This document shows positions 55,341 through 61,612 of a stretch of 64,000 nucleotides of DNA, piece by piece. The DNA is from Edaphobacter aggregans DSM 19364 (lineage in GTDB: Bacteria > Acidobacteriota > Terriglobia > Terriglobales > Acidobacteriaceae), in assembly GCF_000745965.1 (NCBI RefSeq), contig NZ_KN050790.1:83084-147083 (forward strand), in the 5' to 3' direction. The notes under the pieces were generated by a model. It had not been told where the DNA came from. It searched no databases and saw only the letters and a program-made list of their open reading frames with translations. A program made the translations under genes and the position numbers. How positions within the stretch are numbered: position 1 is the stretch's first letter; every line of letters begins with the position of its first letter.

Positions 55341-56840
55341 ATGACTGACTCGACGGAAATAGGAGCTTTTGTTCAGGGCTCGCCTCATCCATCTTGGTTG
55401 TCCGATTCCAATGGATGTTGCATCTACGCCAATTCGGCGCTAGAGCGGCTCACGGGCGTTGGCTCGCTGCAACTCGAGGGCTCACAGTGGTTGGATCTTG
55501 TTGTTGGTGAAGACAGGCCGCAGACAAGAGTGGCATGGCACGAATCTCGCGCCGGCACGCGTTCCCTCCGCGTACGAGTGTGCATCCGCGGCACCTCGCC
55601 AGACATTTGCGCTCCTGTCGAAGTAATTGGTTTTGGTCATTATGTCGCCGGAGTCGGCGAGCTGTGGCTTTTCACCGCTCTACATCTCCACGCACCGACG
55701 CATCAACATCCTCCGCTCGAGGCTCAATTACAGGCCACGCTGAATATCATTCCTGTTCAGGCGTGGTATGCCTTGGCTTCTGGAACAATCGCATTCGTCA
55801 ATGAGGCGACCGCGAGTTACCTTCGGCTTCCGCAACCCCACCATCTTCGGTACGGCGCGGACGTCGGCGGGACGCGGGAGTCGCACCTTTCCTATATACA
55901 TCCCGAAGACCACCCGCATGCGAGAAGGCAATGGTCTGCCTGCCTGCGAAAGCACGAAGTCGGCGAGCTCCAACTTCGCATCATGAGTGAACCTGGAAGT
56001 GCTCGATGGTTTCTTGTTCGGGCAGAGCCACTGCGAGCGAGGAATGGAGACCTTCTCTTTTGGGTAGGCGTGAACATCGATATAGACGACGCGAAACGCG
56101 CTGGCGAGGCGTTAGACGTGGCGAAAGAGCGGATTGCGCGAGCCGCGCAGGTTGCTACTATCGTGGAGCTGTCTACCTCGATTTCCCACGAGATTGTTCA
56201 GCCTCTGTCAGCTGTCGTTGCAAACGCGCGGGCTGCGCTCAATTGGTTATCGCGTGAGTCACCAAACATCGATCGCGCCAAAAGTGCCATTGAGGGGATT
56301 CTCCGCGACGGTATGGCCGTCGGAAACGTCATGCACGAAATGCGACGGCTGTTCAAGCAGCAGGAGCCGAATCGAAGCACAATACAAATGAATGACCTGA
56401 TCGTGCAAGTATTGAAGGTTCTCGAGCCCGATCTCCGGGACAGAAACATCGTCGTCTCACTCAACCTCTCCACGGAGTTGCCCAACACCGAGGCCGACGC
56501 GATCCAAATTCAGCAGGTTCTGCTCAACCTGGCTCGGAATGCGTCGGAAGCCGTGCTGGAACGAGCTTCCAGCCAAAAAGAGATCAAAATTCGGACACTC
56601 TTTTCAGATCATGAGGTCACCGTGGAGGTCGAAGACAGCGGGTTTGGGATCGTCACTCCGGAAAGAATCTTCGAGGCATTCTTCACGAGCAAGGACGAAG
56701 GCTTGGGGGTTGGTTTGTCGATCAGCCGGTCTATCGCCGAAGCACATGGTGGAGCGCTTGTGGCGACGAATCTCGAGGACGGGGGCGCCCGCTTTAGCCT
56801 GACGTTGCCTCGTAGTTTCTCTCCGACTGAGATGGTCTAG
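55341..56840 (+). CDS. PAS-domain sensor histidine kinase
   Basis: 499-residue cytosolic histidine kinase without obvious TM segments. There are two PAS-like regions (about 5-120 and 130-250), the first starting PHPSWLSDSNGCCIYANSALERLTG. A HisKA domain has His283 in SHEIVQPLSAVVANARAAL, and the HATPase shows NLARNASEAVLE, VEDSGFGI and GLGVGLSISRSI. It resembles FixL-type kinases of soil bacteria. A FixJ-type regulator lies 870 bp downstream. The composition differs from the left part of the window. Confidence 0.92.
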   Translation: MTDSTEIGAFVQGSPHPSWLSDSNGCCIYANSALERLTGVGSLQLEGSQWLDLVVGEDRPQTRVAWHESRAGTRSLRVRVCIRGTSPDICAPVEVIGFGHYVAGVGELWLFTALHLHAPTHQHPPLEAQLQATLNIIPVQAWYALASGTIAFVNEATASYLRLPQPHHLRYGADVGGTRESHLSYIHPEDHPHARRQWSACLRKHEVGELQLRIMSEPGSARWFLVRAEPLRARNGDLLFWVGVNIDIDDAKRAGEALDVAKERIARAAQVATIVELSTSISHEIVQPLSAVVANARAALNWLSRESPNIDRAKSAIEGILRDGMAVGNVMHEMRRLFKQQEPNRSTIQMNDLIVQVLKVLEPDLRDRNIVVSLNLSTELPNTEADAIQIQQVLLNLARNASEAVLERASSQKEIKIRTLFSDHEVTVEVEDSGFGIVTPERIFEAFFTSKDEGLGVGLSISRSIAEAHGGALVATNLEDGGARFSLTLPRSFSPTEMV

Positions 56841-56989
56841 GAACTGAATGCCGTGAGTCCGAAGAATCGAGATCTCCTCCCGAACTGTTATTCCCTTGAC
56901 GCATCGTTAAAATGAATTCGGCTCCTTCACTGCTATTCGGCTTGACCAGTGGCTCCGCTGTCGGGTACCTCCGGTGCAGAGGCTGGTTC

Positions 56990-57171
56990 ATGGTGGACAG
57001 TGCGGAAATCGGCTCGCCTGTTCAAAGTTCGCCACATCCGGCGTGGTTGACGACCAGTGACGGGCTTTGTACGTGAACCCTGCCCTCAAGCGGCTTACGG
57101 GTCTTGCGTCTGACCAGATAGTCGGCTCGGTCTCAGCTTGCCGTTTTCGGCCCGATCGTGATCGCCTGTAG
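56990..57171 (+). pseudogene. Decayed duplicate of the PAS-kinase N-terminus
   Basis: ATG 56990 opens a frame resembling the start of the kinase at 55341: SAEIGSPVQSSPHPAWLTTSDGLCT aligns with STEIGAFVQGSPHPSWLSDSNGCCI. It hits TGA at about 57077, and a one-base shift continues with VNPALKRLTG, matching ANSALERLTG. A second stop ends it at 57171. Only about 60 residues remain. It is a frameshifted 5' fragment of a second kinase gene. Confidence 0.75.
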
Positions 57172-57215
57172 GTTCAAATGCGTACAGCGGTGGTTATGCC
57201 CTATAGGAAGATGTA

Positions 57216-57449
57216 ATGGTATTTGCCTCCAAGCTTTGGCTAGGATCACGTCACTGTTCTTTGGGTATATTTCGAGACCAGGATGTCTTTGCCAGTGAGG
57301 GATCTTTGCTTTGGATTGAAATTGTGCTCATGGTGGCGATCTCCGTCCGCTTCGCTCGTGGGGCGTCAAAGCTACGCTCGTTCCTGAACTTGGTCAATAC
57401 CGAAGACGCCCGGATCCAAGGAGACAAATTACCAGCGGATCCCGAATGA
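57216..57449 (+). CDS. Small hypothetical protein
   Basis: A 77-residue frame with GGAAG upstream of ATG 57216. Possible hydrophobic segment LLWIEIVLMVAISVRFA, otherwise no recognisable domain. It follows a decayed kinase fragment, so it may itself be remnant sequence. Weakly supported. Confidence 0.25.
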   Translation: MVFASKLWLGSRHCSLGIFRDQDVFASEGSLLWIEIVLMVAISVRFARGASKLRSFLNLVNTEDARIQGDKLPADPE

Positions 57450-57495
57450 TCCTTAGAAAGGGAGCGGGCAGGGCCTCCTTAATCAAGGAGGGCGT

Positions 57496-57693
57496 ATGCC
57501 AATTACAAATCTATGTCGCATGCATATTACATATTTATGTAGTGGCTGGACGCGTCAGCGGAGATGTCCTTTTTCCTCGCCTCCCGAATATAATGATCAA
57601 CACATGCGCGCGTTCAATGCATGCGGGTGCGGCCGAAATTTCCCCTCGAGTAACCGAAGTCGCCCGGCCAACTACCGCATGAGATGCCTATAG
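57496..57693 (+). CDS. Small Cys-rich open frame upstream of the FixJ-type regulator
   Basis: 65-residue frame starting ATG 57496 with AGGAGGG 3 nt before it. Cysteines recur (LCRMH, LCSG, RRCP, ACGCG, MRCL). Its stop is 16 bp before the start of the response regulator. Its coding status is uncertain; an equally long frame runs over the same bases in another phase. Confidence 0.2.
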   Translation: MPITNLCRMHITYLCSGWTRQRRCPFSSPPEYNDQHMRAFNACGCGRNFPSSNRSRPANYRMRCL

Positions 57694-57709
57694 TCCTTAG
57701 GAGATCCAC

Positions 57710-58336
57710 ATGGGACCGACGAACGAGATGGTATATATCGTTGACGACGATGCAACGATTGGAGAGGCCCTGTCTTCGTTATTGCGAGCCAATGGTAAAC
57801 GAGTACGCATATTTACCTCAGGACGGGAATTCCTCAATTTCGAGCGCCAGGATGATTGTGCATGCCTGATTCTCGACCTGAGAATGCCAGGACTGAACGG
57901 TCTGGAGGTACAGAGGTCGATCTCCGCTGAGGCGGGGATTCCGGTAATCTTCATCACCGGCCGCGGGGATATCCAATCAACAGTGACCGCAATGAAAGAA
58001 GGAGCGATCGACTTTCTAACGAAGCCTGTCGATGAGGCCGCACTGTTGGCCAGCATCGAGCGAGCTCTAGAATTGGATAGAAAATTGCGCAAGAAGACAC
58101 TCGAACATGCAAACCTGCTTGCGCGATATCAGTCCTTAACTCCAAGGGAGCAACAGGTGTTACCACTGTTGGTCCGGGGCTTGCTTAACAAGCAGGCTGC
58201 CGGAGAATTGGGCATCACGGAGTATACGGTTCAGATACACCGGGGACACATTATGCGAAAGATGGAAGCTGACTCTTTCGCGACGTTGGTTAAACTGGCT
58301 AGCATGCTAAATCTTGAGCCGACCAACGCATCCTAA
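57710..58336 (+). CDS. FixJ-family response regulator
   Basis: 208-residue regulator. The receiver domain starts VYIVDDDATIGEALSSLL, with phospho-acceptor Asp56 in LILDLRMPG, FITGRGD and FLTKPVD. The LuxR-type HTH reads LTPREQQVLPLLVRGLLNKQAAGELGITEYTVQIHRGHIMRKM. It is the natural partner of the PAS kinase upstream. AGGAG precedes ATG 57710. A short single-domain receiver gene follows. Confidence 0.92.
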   Translation: MGPTNEMVYIVDDDATIGEALSSLLRANGKRVRIFTSGREFLNFERQDDCACLILDLRMPGLNGLEVQRSISAEAGIPVIFITGRGDIQSTVTAMKEGAIDFLTKPVDEAALLASIERALELDRKLRKKTLEHANLLARYQSLTPREQQVLPLLVRGLLNKQAAGELGITEYTVQIHRGHIMRKMEADSFATLVKLASMLNLEPTNAS

Positions 58337-58397
58337 AGCGAAGATGAACCGAACGGGATCACCTGCCTGTAGATTGTGGTGAGTGGCGGAGGTTGAG

Positions 58398-58772
58398 ATG
58401 GGCAATCTGGCCCGCACGATCGCAGTCATTGATGATGATCACCGGGTCGTCGAATCGATAGTCAATCTCTTGGCTTCCTGCGGATATAGGGCTGAGGGTT
58501 ACTACTCGGCCGAGCAGTTTCTGGGCGCGGACGGATTGTCCAAAACATCCTGCATTATCACCGATGTTGAGATGCGGCAGATGAGCGGCCTTGGCCTGCT
58601 TCACCATGTGAAGAGCGTCAATAGCCCGGTCCCAGTGGTCATCATCACGGGAAAGCCCTCCGAGAACTCCGAAGCATTCTATTTGGAACGGGGTGCGATC
58701 GGATTCTTCGGCAAGCCAATCGACGGCGACGCGCTCATGGACCTACTCAAGTCAGTTGCTGCCATCTCGTAG
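58398..58772 (+). CDS. Single-domain response regulator
   Basis: 124-residue stand-alone receiver domain with no output domain. IAVIDDDHRVVESIVNLL, Asp56 in IITDVEMRQMSG, VVIITGKPS and FFGKPID follow the FixJ-receiver pattern. ATG 58398 has GGAGG upstream; the GTG at 58383 is a less likely start. It lies 61 bp after the FixJ-type regulator and may tune phosphate flow in the same system. Confidence 0.9.
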   Translation: MGNLARTIAVIDDDHRVVESIVNLLASCGYRAEGYYSAEQFLGADGLSKTSCIITDVEMRQMSGLGLLHHVKSVNSPVPVVIITGKPSENSEAFYLERGAIGFFGKPIDGDALMDLLKSVAAIS

Positions 58773-58800
58773 ACCAATCTCAGCCACAGGAAACAGCTCA

Positions 58801-59259
58801 CTACTTTCTCCAAGTCGCGCGGGAGTAGACTTTATGTAGCTCGGCACGACACTTGAGAGCGAATTCGTTGAGCGGGTCCGCGTCCTGTTCGAGTGCGGCC
58901 GTCTTGATTTGGTCAATACTCATATTGCTCTCGCCGTAAGTTTCCACCAGTTTTTTGACGAAGGCTTCGGCAGCTTTGAGAACGTCTTCCGAGGCGAACA
59001 GCCTAATCCGGTTTACGAGCGCATACATTGGGACGATTTCATCGATGCCTTGCAGGCTCTGCGACAATGCCTTTGCATAGCATGCTGTTCCCTGTTGTAT
59101 GAACTCCGAATACAGTTCTTCGCGCTGTGCAATCTCACGGTTTGTCAGTTCGCGTTGGGTCACACTTCTCTGCAGAACGAAGTTGCTGAGAACAGGAGTC
59201 GAGGCGCCTATAATAGAACCTCCGAGTGCCGCCAGAACTCCCGTCAATGTACTGTCCAT
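58801..59259 (-). CDS. Hypothetical membrane-anchored protein
   Basis: 152-residue protein. One N-terminal hydrophobic helix (LTGVLAALGGSIIGASTPVLSNF) is followed by a charged, probably coiled-coil region: LQRSVTQRELTNREIAQREELYSEFI. The remainder is helical. No catalytic motif is seen. ATG 59259 follows GGGGAG. Its start overlaps the end of a truncated EmrA-like gene by 16 bp, so that stop codon is supplied by this locus. Confidence 0.6.
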   Translation of the reverse strand: MDSTLTGVLAALGGSIIGASTPVLSNFVLQRSVTQRELTNREIAQREELYSEFIQQGTACYAKALSQSLQGIDEIVPMYALVNRIRLFASEDVLKAAEAFVKKLVETYGESNMSIDQIKTAALEQDADPLNEFALKCRAELHKVYSRATWRK

Positions 59260-59924
59260 GAAACACACTCCCCGTCCTTCGTATCCAGGGCCTCGCGTTG
59301 ACGTTTTGTCGCCTCTAATTGACTCTGGCTAGTCGCCAGGACACCTTCAGCACGCGAAAGGTCCGCCCGGCGCGCCTCAAGAGTACCGCGGAGTTGCCCC
59401 TCCTGAGCAGTAGCTGTCTCCAGTTGTTGATGTGTCGCTGCCTTAGAACCGAACAGGGCTTCTTGTCTGTGAAGTTCCGTCAGAGCTCTCTCGGCCTGGG
59501 GCGTAACAGCGGCGATTCCGGCTCTTGCCGCAGCGATAGAGGCCTTTGCTTGGACAATTCCGGCTTCCGCAGCCACGATCTGCTCGTCCTGGATTCTTTT
59601 GGCGGCCTGATTATCAGCAAGCGAGGCTTCGGAAGCCGCCAAGGCTGCCTTGGCCTGATCCAGGTTTGCCCGGTAGTCATCATTATCGAGTTCGAGGAGA
59701 GTTTGCCCAGCTTTGACACTTTCGTAATCGCCGACATTCACCTTCCGGACAGTCCCGGAGATGCGCGTGCTGAGGGGCGTCATGTCTGCTCGTAGATAGG
59801 CATCATCGGTTCGCTGGTCTGCACGATGGCCTTCCCATTCCGTCCAGTGGCCAGTAATCGCGAACAGAAGCCCAGCAGCAGCGAGCAAGACAATGAGCGG
59901 TATGATCAATGACTTTTTACTCAT
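59244..59924 (-). pseudogene. C-terminally truncated EmrA/HlyD-type membrane fusion protein
   Basis: The N-terminal part of an EmrA-like periplasmic adaptor: a TM anchor (LIIPLIVLLAAAGLLFAITG), the lipoyl half-motif DDAYLRADMTPLSTRISGTV and GDYESVKAGQTLLELD, then the coiled-coil hairpin rich in Ala/Glu/Gln. It stops after about 226 residues at LATSQSQLEATKRQREAL plus a non-homologous tail (GECVSWTVH). The second lipoyl half and beta-barrel domain of intact homologues (about 350-400 residues) are missing. No EmrB or outer-membrane partner is adjacent. ATG 59924 follows GGAGG. Confidence 0.75.
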
Positions 59925-59969
59925 GCCGTAGGCCTCCAAGAACTCTGACTTCCTTTTGTTTGAACGGCG

Positions 59970-60404
59970 TCAATGCACGCCCAGCACGCTGCAAGGAGCG
60001 TCCTGGGCGACGTCATACACAGAACTCCAAAGACGCGAAATATAAAAATCGTGCTGGTGCAGCCCAATGACAAGCAGATCCGCCTTCTGTTCCATCAGGA
60101 AATGGAGAATGGCCTGCGTTTCCCGCCCTTCTACGATGGCGCTCGTTGCTGAAACGCCATGCTCGTTTGCCAGTTTCGTCGCCTCTTCATGCAACAGACT
60201 TTGAAGTCGCCGCCGATCCTCTCTCATGGCAGCGGGGGCACCAGGATCGACAACAATCGCAAATGAGGTGTATGCCGGCGGATCTCCGAGAATAGAAACT
60301 GTTGCCAGGGATGCGTCGAATTTACGGGCAAGATCGATCGCCGTGCGCAGCGCACGCTGGGATTCTGGCAAATCATTCAAAACGACGACTATTTTGGAAA
60401 ACAT
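59970..60404 (-). CDS. Universal stress protein (UspA family)
   Basis: 144-residue Usp-domain protein. The N-terminus IVVVLNDLPESQRALRTAIDLARKF and the C-terminal ADLLVIGLHQHDFYISRLW fit the family, though the ATP-binding G-2x-G-9x-G(S/T) loop is altered to GLHQHDF...SSVYDVAQDAPCSVL, so ATP binding is uncertain. ATG 60404 is the start. It is likely involved in stress or persistence. No operon partner is clear. Confidence 0.9.
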   Translation of the reverse strand: MFSKIVVVLNDLPESQRALRTAIDLARKFDASLATVSILGDPPAYTSFAIVVDPGAPAAMREDRRRLQSLLHEEATKLANEHGVSATSAIVEGRETQAILHFLMEQKADLLVIGLHQHDFYISRLWSSVYDVAQDAPCSVLGVH

Positions 60405-60668
60405 AGAGCGACTCGATCGAAACCGACTCGGTTTATCGTATGAGTCAGCTCAATGGGTCGCTATTACATGTTTCTGGTAGCACTCGCCCGGAGAAATTCT
60501 TGATCTGATAGACGCTATCGTCCTCTTAGACTAACGTGTCCACGTCTAACAGAGACATTACATATTCCCACTGGTGCTTAGCGGTCCACTGCTTCGCGTA
60601 GATCGCTAGGAACTTGTTGAAATAGGTACCTATCGGTATGAGGTAGGAAGTCTGATCGTCTAACGGTT

Positions 60669-61151
60669 ATGCGGGGAGACGAACGGAGTCAGAATGGGAT
60701 GTTCAGCTATGTTTCTTTGGAGCAGCGTGTACCGCAGGATCATTCTTTGCGTGCGGTACGCAAGTTGACGGATGTTGTGTTGCGCAGCCTGAGGGCCGAG
60801 TTCGACGCGCTGTACGCAGTCTTGGGTCGTCCATCGATTGCGCCGGAGTACATTCTGCGGGCTCTGTTGCTGCAGGTGTTCTACTCGGTGCGGTCTGAGC
60901 GTCTTCTGGTGGAGCAGATCGATTACAACCTGTTGTTCCGCTGGTTTGTTGGCCTGGGCATCGACGATGCGGTGTGGAATCATGCGGTGCTCTCCAAGAA
61001 TCGCGACCGTCTGTTGACCAGCGACGTGGCGCAGCGATTCTTCGCCGAGAACACTCTGTCGTGCTATCTTGGAACACGTGCAGGCCTCTCTTGCTTCTTC
61101 AAACATTGTCTTGACAACATGTTTGTAGCAGATGAGGCCTTCACTTCCTAA
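60669..61151 (+). pseudogene. Truncated IS5-type transposase
   Basis: ATG 60669 opens a match to IS5-family DUF772 transposases: MRGDERSQNGMFSYVSLEQR, then ILRALLLQVFYSVRSERLLVEQIDYNLLFRWFVGL and KNRDRLLTSDVAQRFFAE. Homology ends near residue 128; the remaining residues to the stop at 61151 are foreign sequence. The DDE catalytic domain is missing, so the element is dead. Terminal inverted repeats could not be defined. Confidence 0.8.
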
Positions 61152-61397
61152 TACCTTCACGAATTATGCCGGCTAGGATGGCTGCCCTGGGCGGCAATTC
61201 ACATTGCATATCTGGCTCATTCCAGCCTCCGCTTGTCAGTGCTCGTCCAGTGGCTCTGGACTTACCTTACCGGGCGACGCGGTTCGGTCCTCATCGTAAA
61301 CAACCATGCCTCACCCCAACACACATCCTCCTGTCAATCTGAATCTTCCTTGGCAATTACAAGGACTCTTGATACCGAAGGGGCAACGTCCTCCTGA
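61152..61397 (+). pseudogene. C-terminal remnant of a type II NADH dehydrogenase
   Basis: Directly after the transposase stop and in the same frame, the sequence reads LGWLPWAAIHIAYLAHSSLRL and SVLVQWLWTYLTGRRGSVLIV. This matches the C-terminal membrane-associated end of NDH-2-type NADH dehydrogenases. The rest of the enzyme (about 350 residues, including both dinucleotide folds) is absent. The frame runs to TGA at 61395-61397 through unrelated codons. The match is by pattern recognition only. Confidence 0.5.
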
Positions 61398-61426
61398 GCG
61401 ATATCCACCTGGATTGCTGCCCAGCC

Positions 61427-61470
61427 TGAAAGGGATTGCACCGACAGTAGCTTCGGTGCGATCCCTTTCA
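61427..61470. repeat. 18-bp stem-loop 3' of the glycosidase gene
   Basis: TGAAAGGGATTGCACCGA and TCGGTGCGATCCCTTTCA pair over 18 bp with one G-T wobble around CAGTAGCT. It lies 140 bp past the glycosidase stop (minus strand). No U tract follows on either strand, so it may be a structural RNA end, a mobile-element end or a transcript-stabilising hairpin. Confidence 0.55.
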
Positions 61471-61612
61471 TCTATTAGCACACAAACTGCCTTCCAGCCG
61501 GCTCGTGTTATGCACCCTGGCTCTCAACCTCACCATAGACCTGGTCTCCGTGGCCAACAGTATGAAGCCTGCAAAGGTATGTGTTTTGCCTGTCCTCCCA
61601 GGCTTGTGTCTG

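Noticed and set aside
57446..57682. 78-codon frame before the FixJ-type regulator
   Set aside because: Overlaps a better-initiated frame at 57496 and shows no family features.
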